Assembly (NCBI GenBank): GCA_030746455.1 | Contig: JASLMQ010000700.1 | Location: 1-7,868 of the forward strand | DNA from: Candidatus Latescibacterota bacterium | GTDB taxonomy: Bacteria; Latescibacterota; UBA2968; GCA-2709665 | Direction of reading: 5' to 3' | Length of the DNA stretch: 7,868 bases | Shown: positions 1-6,050 of the stretch, one piece after another | Layout of the letters: every line of letters starts with the position of its first letter | Numbering within the stretch: the stretch's first letter is position 1 | Translations under genes and position numbers: made by a program | Notes under the pieces: generated by a model | Databases searched by the model: none | What the model was told of the DNA's origin: nothing | Seen by the model: only the letters and a program-made list of their open reading frames with translations

Positions 1-510
1 CACGATCTCGGGGATCGATATCGTTCCCCGATCGGCGGCGTCGCCGAAGATCGCGAACAGCGCGGTCCTCTCGCTCACCGCCGCCTTCAGATCATCCAGC
101 GTCTCGGCCTCCACCATGGTCGCCCCCACCATGCGAATGGCGTGGTCGTAGATGTGACGGTGCGAAGGCTGGGTGATCACCTCGTTCTTCATGCCGGTGG
201 TGTCGGGCAGCTGCCGCATCTTCTCCAGATCGGTTCCGGCCACGCACGCGGCGGTGACCTGGCAGAGCGCCGCCGCGCAGCCGCTGGTCACAAACGCCCA
301 TTCACACTGCATCAGCTCCGCGATGCGGGCGCCCACCTTCTCCATCAGCTCGTCCAGGTGGACGTATTGTTTCGATGCCTCCTGCATGGCCTGCCGCACC
401 TCGGGAAGCACCAGCGACCCGCTCACGATCGTGTAGGTTCCCATGCAGTTGATCAGCGGTCGCACGCCGACCGACTCGTACGTGGGTACACCTGCGGACC
501 GTGTTGCCAT
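1..510 (-). CDS. SelA-like / DgaE-like PLP-dependent lyase, C-terminus cut off by window edge
   Basis: The first 170 residues (start MATRSAGVPTYESVG) of a fold-type I PLP enzyme of the SelA-like group. This group includes selenocysteine synthase homologues and D-glucosaminate-6-phosphate ammonia lyases, which lose ammonia from an amino-sugar acid to give a 2-keto-3-deoxy acid. Seen: the N-terminal RPLINCMGTYT block (residues 17-27), the PLP-phosphate loop TSGCAAAL (75-82) and the VITQPSHRHIYDHAIR segment (111-126) that follows it in this group. The Schiff-base lysine lies beyond the edge. The ATG at 510-508 has a strong GGAGGG ribosome binding site. It is the last visible gene of the minus-strand cluster, 212 bases after the amidohydrolase. 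SelA-like proteins and this amidohydrolase family are known neighbours (the EF_0837/EF_0838 type), which favours a sugar-acid lyase. True SelA is unlikely because no selenocysteine gene is visible. Family is firm; substrate is inferred. Confidence 0.85.
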   Translation of the reverse strand, partial: MATRSAGVPTYESVGVRPLINCMGTYTIVSGSLVLPEVRQAMQEASKQYVHLDELMEKVGARIAELMQCEWAFVTSGCAAALCQVTAACVAGTDLEKMRQLPDTTGMKNEVITQPSHRHIYDHAIRMVGATMVEAETLDDLKAAVSERTALFAIFGDAADRGTISIPEIV

Positions 511-514
511 TCGA

Positions 515-520
515 CCCTCC
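515..520 (-). promoter_or_regulatory. Ribosome binding site of the SelA-like gene
   Basis: On the minus strand the sequence reads GGAGGG, then four bases, then ATG at 510-508. This near-perfect Shine-Dalgarno fixes the start of the edge-truncated gene. It also shows that the gene can be translated independently of the upstream amidohydrolase. Confidence 0.75.
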
Positions 521-634
521 TGTCAGGATTGGTTTCCTGGCTCTGGGGTTTCCACTTCGCTTGTTCGGCTTCGTCTGCTGAGCCTTCGTTCGGCCTCGAA
601 GCTTCCTGATTTCATCTCTCTGGTTCCTGCTTCT

Positions 635-658
635 CTCTGCGTCTCTGCGCCTCTGCCT
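635..658. repeat. Three-copy tandem CTCTGCGY repeat, period 8
   Basis: The plus strand reads CTCTGCGT, CTCTGCGC, CTCTGCCT; the minus strand reads GCAGAG units. It sits in the 212-base spacer (511-722) between the amidohydrolase and the SelA-like gene. The same spacer also carries irregular TTCG units around 556-592. From memory, this GCAGAGGCGCAGAGACGCAGAG type of sequence recurs in intergenic DNA of many environmental bacteria, so it is probably a dispersed repeat rather than a regulator. No gene is visible in this spacer. Confidence 0.6.
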
Positions 659-722
659 GTCCCTCGCAGCCCCGGCAGGGGCGGAGTGGGACGGGAGAAC
701 GCATTCCACACAGGGCAATGCC

Positions 723-1862
723 TCAGCCTTCGCGGTAGTCAGGAAACGTCCTCCCGTTCAGGTCCCACACGACCTTCCCCTCGCGAAGCGTGATCTGCCC
801 GACCAGCCTTTGCGTCCCATCCATGCGGTTCCGGCCCGTATCGACGAAGCCGAAGTCGCCCTCCTGAAGGTCGAACACCGCCACATCGGCGCCCGATCCC
901 ACGCTGAGATGGCCCAGGTCGGGACGGCCGATGAGCTCGGCGGGACGGCTGCTGGAGCGCAAGACGATCTCCTGGAGTGGCATGCCCAGGTTCAGGTACT
1001 TGGACATGGTCGGCAGCATGGTCGCGTTGGGGACCAGCCTGCTGTTCTGGTGGAGGTCGGTGCTGATGGTGTCCGGCGGGAAGCCCTGGTCCAGCGCGGG
1101 CTTCGCATTCCGGAACAAGAAGCTCCCGCTCCCGTGCCCCGTGTCGAAGATCACGCCCCGCTCCCTAGCCGCCCAAACGTAGTCGTTGACCTTGTCGTCC
1201 TCGTCGAGCAGCGAGTTGTGCCGGCCGTACATATGCGTGTGCATGTCGCCGGGGCCCAGGCGTTCCAAAAGCTCCTTGTAGGTGCGAGTGGGCTTCTCCG
1301 CGAAATCGACCATCACGAAGGTGTCGCTCAGCCGGGCAGCCTCAATGGCGCCGCCGGCGGACTCCCAACCCGGGCCCTGGAAGTGGGCCGACTTCACGCC
1401 CAGGATGAACTCCCGGTGGGCGCGGACGGCCTCCGCGCACGCCTCCGGAACCATCTCGCTCGTGTCCTGCTCGGGCTTGCCCACCATCCCCGCCCCAACG
1501 ATGTTCACAAGCGCCAGCACCCGCGTGATCGATCCCTCCACGATAGTTGTCCTGAAGGTCTCCAGGTCCTTCCACCCCGGGCTGCCCGCGTCCAGGACGG
1601 TGGTCACGCCGTCGGGCAGGCAGTTCGGGTCCGGGAAGACCCACGCCCTGAACCCCCCATACACGTGAACGTGGATGTCCACGAGGCCGGGCGTAACGTA
1701 GAGCCCCGAGACATCGACGCTCTGGTTTGCCCCGTCCGGCAGATCCGCGCCAACCGCGGCGATCTTGCCGTCGGCAATGGCCACGTCCGCGACCCCGTCC
1801 ACCTCGTTCTTGGGGTCGATGACGTGGCCGCCCTTGAGGACCAGGTCATATGCTGCGCTCAT
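723..1862 (-). CDS. Amidohydrolase/deacetylase-family metallohydrolase
   Basis: A 379-residue amidohydrolase-superfamily enzyme of the dihydroorotase-like deacetylase group, predicted cytoplasmic, hydrolysing an amide, N-acyl or cyclic amide bond. Seen: an N-terminal beta segment with GGHVIDPKNE (11-20) and the ADVAIADGKIAAVG stretch (25-38). The metal-binding HVH (H64, H66) lies in TPGLVDIHVHVYGG. K157 in ILGVKSAH is the candidate carboxylated bridging lysine. H210 in GDMHTH, H243 in FDTGHGSGSF and D269 in STDLH complete the site. The C-terminal LGHLSVGSGADVAVFDL returns to the beta sandwich. Where many superfamily members have a histidine, this protein has D186 (VMVDFAEK); from memory that is a recognised subfamily variant. 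The ATG at 1862-1860 is preceded by GAAGGGG. The open frame continues upstream to 2120, but that part overlaps the isochorismatase-like gene and precedes the conserved domain, so it is rejected. The gap from the previous gene is 44 bases. Substrate unknown. Confidence 0.88.
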   Translation of the reverse strand: MSAAYDLVLKGGHVIDPKNEVDGVADVAIADGKIAAVGADLPDGANQSVDVSGLYVTPGLVDIHVHVYGGFRAWVFPDPNCLPDGVTTVLDAGSPGWKDLETFRTTIVEGSITRVLALVNIVGAGMVGKPEQDTSEMVPEACAEAVRAHREFILGVKSAHFQGPGWESAGGAIEAARLSDTFVMVDFAEKPTRTYKELLERLGPGDMHTHMYGRHNSLLDEDDKVNDYVWAARERGVIFDTGHGSGSFLFRNAKPALDQGFPPDTISTDLHQNSRLVPNATMLPTMSKYLNLGMPLQEIVLRSSSRPAELIGRPDLGHLSVGSGADVAVFDLQEGDFGFVDTGRNRMDGTQRLVGQITLREGKVVWDLNGRTFPDYREG

Positions 1863-1906
1863 AGAAGCCCCTTCGCGTTGGGATATGGAACCGTGGTATT
1901 GGTGTC

Positions 1907-2572
1907 TCAACCGGAGTCGAGAGCAGGCGGGAACAGCGCACTGCCGATCTCCTCCGACGAGGCGAGCAACCCCCAGCTGGCGCCCACAAGCGCCGGGAAG
2001 AGATGCGCGTTCATTTCGGAGGAGTAGAGGATGCCGTCCTCGAGCCAGTAGTTGTCGAATCCCAGCTCGCGGCTCTGGATGAGGGCGTAGAAGACGCAGG
2101 CGTTCCCATACTGGCCGCAAAGCACCACATGCTCGATTCGGGCGTTTCTCAGAATGAACTCCAGCCCGGTACCCGTGAAGGCGGAACTGCCCACCTTCCG
2201 GACCATCACCTCCCCCTCCCTGGGCGCCAGCGGCTCTACCACCGACATGGGCTGGGTGTCGAACAGGTCGTAGTCACGGCCCCGTGCGTAGGGAACGGCG
2301 TCACGCCCGTCGAGCGTCCACCTGGCGTTGACCACGTGGACCACCAGTGCTCCGGACGCCCTTGCCGCATCCAGAGCCACGCCGATCTTGGGAATGATCC
2401 GGTCGAGTTCGGACGTGAACCACGCCGCCCGTTCAGCATCACCCCCGGCCAGCCACTGAGCGTCGCAGAACCTCACCATCATATCCACGATGATGAGCGC
2501 GGTCCTGTCGGCCGGCAGCGCCTGGATCGGGTCGATCCGTCTGACCGCAATGTCGTCGGTGTCGATGATCAT
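1907..2572 (-). CDS. Isochorismatase-fold cysteine hydrolase
   Basis: A 221-residue protein of the isochorismatase-like (nicotinamidase/N-carbamoylsarcosine amidase) superfamily. These enzymes hydrolyse amide, carbamoyl or vinyl-ether bonds through a Cys-Asp-Lys triad. Seen: D30 at the end of the first strand (TALIIVDMMVRF), K126 in EVMVRKVGSSAF and nucleophile C159 in CGQYGNACVFYAL. The downstream LEDG (177-180) is also typical. Length is normal for a single domain, and no signal peptide is present, so it is cytoplasmic. The ATG at 2572-2570 has AGGGGA just upstream. Only 24 bases separate it from the lyase stop, indicating co-transcription. Beside an amidohydrolase it plausibly removes an amide or carbamoyl group from a product of the pathway. 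A true isochorismatase of siderophore synthesis is unlikely, since no ent-type genes are visible and there is no aryl carrier domain. Family sure; substrate unknown. Confidence 0.88.
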   Translation of the reverse strand: MIIDTDDIAVRRIDPIQALPADRTALIIVDMMVRFCDAQWLAGGDAERAAWFTSELDRIIPKIGVALDAARASGALVVHVVNARWTLDGRDAVPYARGRDYDLFDTQPMSVVEPLAPREGEVMVRKVGSSAFTGTGLEFILRNARIEHVVLCGQYGNACVFYALIQSRELGFDNYWLEDGILYSSEMNAHLFPALVGASWGLLASSEEIGSALFPPALDSG

Positions 2573-2596
2573 AGGTATCCCCTGTTCCCGATGGGG

Positions 2597-5500
2597 TCAC
2601 GCAAGAACCAGGCGCGCTTCCTTCGACCCGATGGCACGTGGGTGGATCCGCACGCTCAGCCACCGGCCGTCGTGCTCAAACTCGACTTCGCCGACCCGCT
2701 CGCCGTTCCTTTCCAGAGCGGCTCTCCTTCGGAATGTCAGAATCCGGAGCTCGGCTTCAGTAGTGGATCGGATCCGGTAGGCATCCGGACATACCTCGTC
2801 CATCCAAAGCACCGAGGGAATGCGGAACCTGCTGCCCCCGTTGAACGGGAAGTGATCCACGGTGATTCGGCGGCCCCGTACGGACTTGATCGTATAGGCC
2901 GTCCAGCATCCCTGGGCCGGATCCTCGACCTCGACGAACGCGCCTGGCAGCGCGGCTCCGTCGGGAATCGGCACGGCGGACCGGAAACCGTCGCTGCCGC
3001 TCGATGTGATCTCGCCTTCGATCGCCGAACGCTCCAGGCTCACGGTCAGGTCCGGGGACGCGAACGCCGACGCCTCGGCCAGGAAGAGTGAAGAACACCC
3101 CCCTTCCTCTCGCGTGTACACGGCGACGCGACCCGTCAGCGTAAATCGGTCCGCCGCGAGAGGACCGCCGTCCGTCGTCTGGAGCACGACATCGGTTCCC
3201 GTCCTGCGCGTGACCTGGAGTGCCACCGGACCATCCGCGCTTCGCGAAACATCCAAAGATCGGACGCCCACGATGTCGGAGTCGTCCCGGTAGTGTTCGA
3301 TGAGCGTGACGAATGTGCTGCCGGCCCCGCGCTCCTGCCTGCGCGCGAACAGATAGCTGTTCCGAGCGCCGATCTCCGCGTGATCCCGCTGCCCAGGTCC
3401 CTCGCCGACAATCACTTCGTCCGTGTGCGAGACGAAGTGCACCCCCATCGTCATCCCCTCGTCGGTCCAGGAAACATGCCATTGGCCCACCGGCTTGCCC
3501 GCGCGGAGCTTCTCGATGTCTCCGCCCAGAGTGCCCTTCCGGCGCGCGAGCGTAACCGGCCTGCCATCCTCACCCGTCGGCACCCGCGACATCTCGCCCT
3601 CGCCGTGGACCGCATAGTCGTGCGTCTTACCGCCCTGCACCCGGAAGCAATCGACCAGATAGGCGGGTCCACGGCCACGATCGATCATCACGCACGACCG
3701 CCGGTACACGTCGGCCTGCTCATAGGCCCGGCAATCCGCGTCGATCACCTTGACCCCGGGCGAGGCGGCAATAAGCCTCACGCTCCCGGACGGGCGCACG
3801 CCCCGCGGCAGCTGTTCCTGTCCGTCGACAACCACCAGGTTGTGCTTCAGCGTGCTCTTGATGCTCGAGTTGAGGGGGTGGTCTCCGATGTAGCCGAGGT
3901 CGGAGAGGACCTCAACGCCCTCGGCGATCATGGCGATGTTGAGCGCATCCGGATGATCGTGGCCGTGGGGCCTGTAGAAGTTCATCAGGAACGAGGCCGT
4001 TCCGGTGAGGTCGTCCTGGAACATCCTCTCGAAACCGGTGTTGAAGATGGCCAGCAGCCATCCGGGGAAGAAGATGTCTCGCACCGGTGGGGGATCGGCT
4101 GGCGTCAGGCCTGCGGGACGGTTGAACAGCGCAAAGTCGTCCCCCTGGTCCAGACGCACGTACGGCGCGAACTCCCTCCCCAGACGAACCAGCCCCGTAT
4201 TGTGAAGCCACGGCGGCGCGGGCCATTCCGGGAGCCCTTCGCGTGCGTCGGCGGTGTGCGGCACCCGGCCGTCGGGCAGCGTCATCAGTGTCCTGGCACG
4301 GAGCACCGTACGGTAGTGGCCCTTCGGATCGTAGAGGTCTAAGCCATCGTACCGATCCTTCCGGCGATATGAGGGCGGATCGGTATACCCCAGGGCAACT
4401 TCGGGCAGAGCAGAGACGTTCGACACAGCGTAGGTGTAGTAGTCCGAGCCCTCCGCCGTGCTCCCGTCGAAGTCGAAGAAGCCACAGATGTAGGGTTCGA
4501 AGCCTTCCACGCCCCGGTGCACGTACTCGGGGATTCCCAGGAAGCGTCCGAGCGCGACCTCTCCCACTCGACATCCGGCAACCTTGTTGTTGATCCCCTC
4601 CCAGTGGGTGAACGTGAACAGGCCCTCGACCACCAGGTCCCGGATCACCATCTCCCTCTCATCCGCGGACAGGAAGGGGATTCCGCGGCCGTCGCGTGCG
4701 TCCCACAGCAGATCGAGCGCCTCGGCCAGGTTCAGTAGGTGGTGCGCCTCGGCCTGGACGCCTCCCGTTGTGATGCGACCGCACCCCCAGAAGGTCTGGA
4801 TCAGCTTCCCGCTCTTCATCCCCGATCGGGCGCTCTGGTCGGGGCAGGCGTTCACCTCATATCGACCGACCCCGTCGTCCCGAGCCATCAGCTCGCACGC
4901 GTAGAGAGGGTCGCAGTCCATGTAGGTGTTCCAGTAGTCGTGGAACAGATACGTGGGGTAGACGCGCGCAAACCGCTTGAGGATCGAGCACGCGGAACGC
5001 GCATACCGATCCTCTCCGGTCAGGCGGTAGACGACCGCCAGCGTGCGGGCAACGCCGGGCATGTGGTGGGCCTTGCACTGACGTATCGCGCCCTGGTAGG
5101 AGGAGTGGATCTTGCGACCGCCCCACTCGAAGGCGTTCCGTCCCGTTGCGACTTCGGGATCACCGGCCTCCCTGGGCGGAACGTAGTACGTCAGGACCTG
5201 ACCCGATCGAGGCAGCTCGAGCCGGCCCTCCTCGGGAAACGCCCCATCGGCCATCTCGGCGCCGCAGTGGAAGCAAACGAGCCGGTCTGGATCGCGATAG
5301 TCCCAGCGCATCCGGTAGGTATTGTCCGCCTCGCAGACGGGGCAGAAGGTGCCATAGATGTGGAGGGGCGTCAGCGTAGGGACCATGCTGTCGATCAGCG
5401 CAGAGGATCGATAAGCGTAGTGATCGGCGAGCGACACCATCCGTTCGTACAGGCCCTTGGCCCAATCGTGCCTGCGGATGTTGGCACGTGCGATGGTGAG

Positions 5501-5671
5501 GTTGTCATCGCGGACCCTGAGGCACGGGTGCGGTACCCGCGCCGCGGAACGGCAGTACTTGTCCTTCAGGGCCTCCAGGCGACGCCGGCACTCGCGCTCG
5601 CCTCGGCTGTTCCAGCGCGGCGGCCCGATCGCGCCGTCGCCCATTTGTCGCGTGGTCTTCCAGATGCCCAT
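2597..5671 (-). CDS. Large heparinase II/III-like polysaccharide lyase with N-terminal four-cysteine motif
   Basis: A 1024-residue heparinase II/III-type protein; such enzymes beta-eliminate uronic acid linkages in acidic polysaccharides. Domains seen: an N-terminal segment with a probable zinc knuckle (C110, C113, C133, C136: CPVC...CFHC), an alpha-helical toroid to about residue 550, then beta-rich sandwich regions to the end. Candidate catalytic residues are H356 with N361/N362 (THWEGINN), Y411/Y412 (EGSDYYTYA) and H573 with D575 (HGHDHPDALNIAM). Their order and rough spacing fit the Asn/His-Tyr-His set of heparinase and alginate lyases. At 1024 residues it exceeds the classic enzymes (about 650-770), the excess lying partly in the last 150 residues. 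No signal peptide is visible, so it may act inside the cell on imported oligosaccharides. The ATG at 5671-5669 is the only option: an in-frame stop lies at 5686-5684, and an AGGA element precedes the ATG. First gene of the operon. The glycan substrate is unknown. Confidence 0.85.
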   Translation of the reverse strand: MGIWKTTRQMGDGAIGPPRWNSRGERECRRRLEALKDKYCRSAARVPHPCLRVRDDNLTIARANIRRHDWAKGLYERMVSLADHYAYRSSALIDSMVPTLTPLHIYGTFCPVCEADNTYRMRWDYRDPDRLVCFHCGAEMADGAFPEEGRLELPRSGQVLTYYVPPREAGDPEVATGRNAFEWGGRKIHSSYQGAIRQCKAHHMPGVARTLAVVYRLTGEDRYARSACSILKRFARVYPTYLFHDYWNTYMDCDPLYACELMARDDGVGRYEVNACPDQSARSGMKSGKLIQTFWGCGRITTGGVQAEAHHLLNLAEALDLLWDARDGRGIPFLSADEREMVIRDLVVEGLFTFTHWEGINNKVAGCRVGEVALGRFLGIPEYVHRGVEGFEPYICGFFDFDGSTAEGSDYYTYAVSNVSALPEVALGYTDPPSYRRKDRYDGLDLYDPKGHYRTVLRARTLMTLPDGRVPHTADAREGLPEWPAPPWLHNTGLVRLGREFAPYVRLDQGDDFALFNRPAGLTPADPPPVRDIFFPGWLLAIFNTGFERMFQDDLTGTASFLMNFYRPHGHDHPDALNIAMIAEGVEVLSDLGYIGDHPLNSSIKSTLKHNLVVVDGQEQLPRGVRPSGSVRLIAASPGVKVIDADCRAYEQADVYRRSCVMIDRGRGPAYLVDCFRVQGGKTHDYAVHGEGEMSRVPTGEDGRPVTLARRKGTLGGDIEKLRAGKPVGQWHVSWTDEGMTMGVHFVSHTDEVIVGEGPGQRDHAEIGARNSYLFARRQERGAGSTFVTLIEHYRDDSDIVGVRSLDVSRSADGPVALQVTRRTGTDVVLQTTDGGPLAADRFTLTGRVAVYTREEGGCSSLFLAEASAFASPDLTVSLERSAIEGEITSSGSDGFRSAVPIPDGAALPGAFVEVEDPAQGCWTAYTIKSVRGRRITVDHFPFNGGSRFRIPSVLWMDEVCPDAYRIRSTTEAELRILTFRRRAALERNGERVGEVEFEHDGRWLSVRIHPRAIGSKEARLVLA

Positions 5672-5720
5672 GGTCGGTCCTGTTCAGAGGCCCGTTGTCC
5701 GAATCGGTTCCCGGCTACGT

Positions 5721-5741
5721 CGAGGCCGCAAGATGGCCTCG
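5721..5741. promoter_or_regulatory. Perfect 7-7-7 inverted repeat, candidate operator of the lyase operon
   Basis: CGAGGCC (5721-5727), a seven-base spacer, then GGCCTCG (5735-5741), with no mismatch. It overlaps the predicted -10 box (5735-5730) and the expected transcription start near 5723 of the lyase promoter. A dimeric repressor bound here would block polymerase. The arms do not match a consensus I can assign to a regulator family. Read as RNA it could only be partly transcribed, which favours a DNA-binding site over an attenuator. Confidence 0.55.
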
Positions 5742-5758
5742 GCCGATGGGCATGTCAA
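5730..5758 (-). promoter_or_regulatory. Sigma-70-type promoter of the lyase operon
   Basis: On the minus strand there is a consensus TTGACA at 5758-5753, exactly 17 bases, then CATCTT at 5735-5730, which matches three of six positions of TATAAT. Predicted start near 5723 gives a leader of about 52 nt before the ATG at 5671. The -35 is perfect and the -10 poor, the pattern expected of a regulated promoter. The perfect inverted repeat over the -10 supports this. Confidence 0.5.
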
Positions 5759-5825
5759 GCATATTCGCCCCGTCGCCCGCCGCTTGCGTGGGCGTCTGGG
5801 CCGCAGAGTCAGTCAGCGATTTCTG

Positions 5826-5854
5826 TTGACACGCCAACGGCATTCAGATACCCT
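5826..5854 (+). promoter_or_regulatory. Sigma-70-type promoter of the DMT transporter gene
   Basis: TTGACA (5826-5831), 17 bases, TACCCT (5849-5854). Predicted start near 5861 leaves a leader of about 190 nt before the TTG at 6051. The -10 is weak, but the whole element aligns without gaps to the MATE promoter at 7173-7201, including GGCC-GTCT-GC-AG just downstream. That agreement strengthens both calls. Confidence 0.5.
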
Positions 5855-5925
5855 AGGCCCGTCTTGCGAGGTACTTCTGATATCGCTCGGCTGTGAATCC
5901 TGAGAGAGACCACGTTGACCTTCTT

Positions 5926-5996
5926 CCCCCCTTTGCTCGAAGCGCCTGCCAGAAGCGGCGACAGCCGCGGAGGGCAGGAGCTGTGAGGAAGGGGGG
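5926..5996 (+). promoter_or_regulatory. Nested-stem structured leader upstream of the DMT transporter
   Basis: Three stems lie inside one another. The outer is CCCCCCTTT (5926-5934) with GAAGGGGGG (5988-5996), nine pairs with one G-U. The middle is CCTGCC (5945-5950) with GGCAGG (5973-5978). The inner is GCGGC (5955-5959) with GCCGC (5964-5968) around a GACA loop. It falls inside the predicted transcript, between promoter and start codon. It matches no riboswitch class I recognise, and no T-run follows it, so it is not a plain terminator. Function unknown. Confidence 0.45.
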
Positions 5997-6009
5997 GGCC
6001 GAGGGGGGG
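5991..6009 (+). other. G-rich tract with potential to form a quadruplex
   Basis: Eight Gs (5991-5998), CCGA, then seven Gs (6003-6009) fit four GGG runs with loops of 2, 4 and 1. In the predicted leader RNA the first run also forms one side of the outer stem at 5926-5996, so the two structures would compete. The homopolymers could also vary in length by slippage. Confidence 0.4.
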
Positions 6010-6041
6010 ATCCACGACCTCACGCGCCAACGCTACACTGC

Positions 6042-6045
6042 GGAG
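6042..6045 (+). promoter_or_regulatory. Ribosome binding site deciding the TTG start of the DMT gene
   Basis: GGAG lies five bases before TTG at 6051-6053. The alternative in-frame ATG at 6078 has no comparable element and would trim nine residues directly before the first membrane helix. Confidence 0.55.
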
Positions 6046-6050
6046 TACCT

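Larger units (their letters stand above)
5672..6050. other. Divergent regulatory region between the lyase operon and the DMT transporter
   Basis: 379 bases without a convincing gene. The region holds two divergent promoters, an inverted repeat over the lyase promoter, nested hairpins and G-runs in the transporter leader, each listed separately. A further inverted repeat, CGCCC (5774-5778) and GGGCG (5790-5794), lies between the two -35 boxes. Open frames here lack ribosome binding sites or overlap the transporter out of frame. Confidence 0.7.

Noticed and set aside
669..682. GCCCC-GGCA-GGGGC hairpin as terminator of the amidohydrolase gene
   Set aside because: Only five pairs, and the minus-strand sequence after it is TGCGAGGGACAGG with no T-run. 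It may affect mRNA ends but is not a supported terminator.
810..2027. Long plus-strand open frame (405 codons) opposite the amidohydrolase, and similar ones at 2003-3091, 3293-4342 and 4739-5896
   Set aside because: These are antisense shadows of GC-rich genes. They have low-complexity Arg/Pro/Ala-rich products, no recognisable domain and no good ribosome binding sites, and the opposite strand encodes clear families.
1863..2120. N-terminal extension of the amidohydrolase frame upstream of 1862
   Set aside because: It overlaps the end of the isochorismatase-like gene, gives an Arg-rich non-homologous leader, and the family begins at MSAAYDLVLKGG with a ribosome binding site in front.
6011..6039. 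Alternative DMT promoter with TACACT at 6034-6039
   Set aside because: The corresponding -35 (TCCACG) is poor and transcripts would start almost at the ribosome binding site; the TTGACA promoter at 5826 is better supported.
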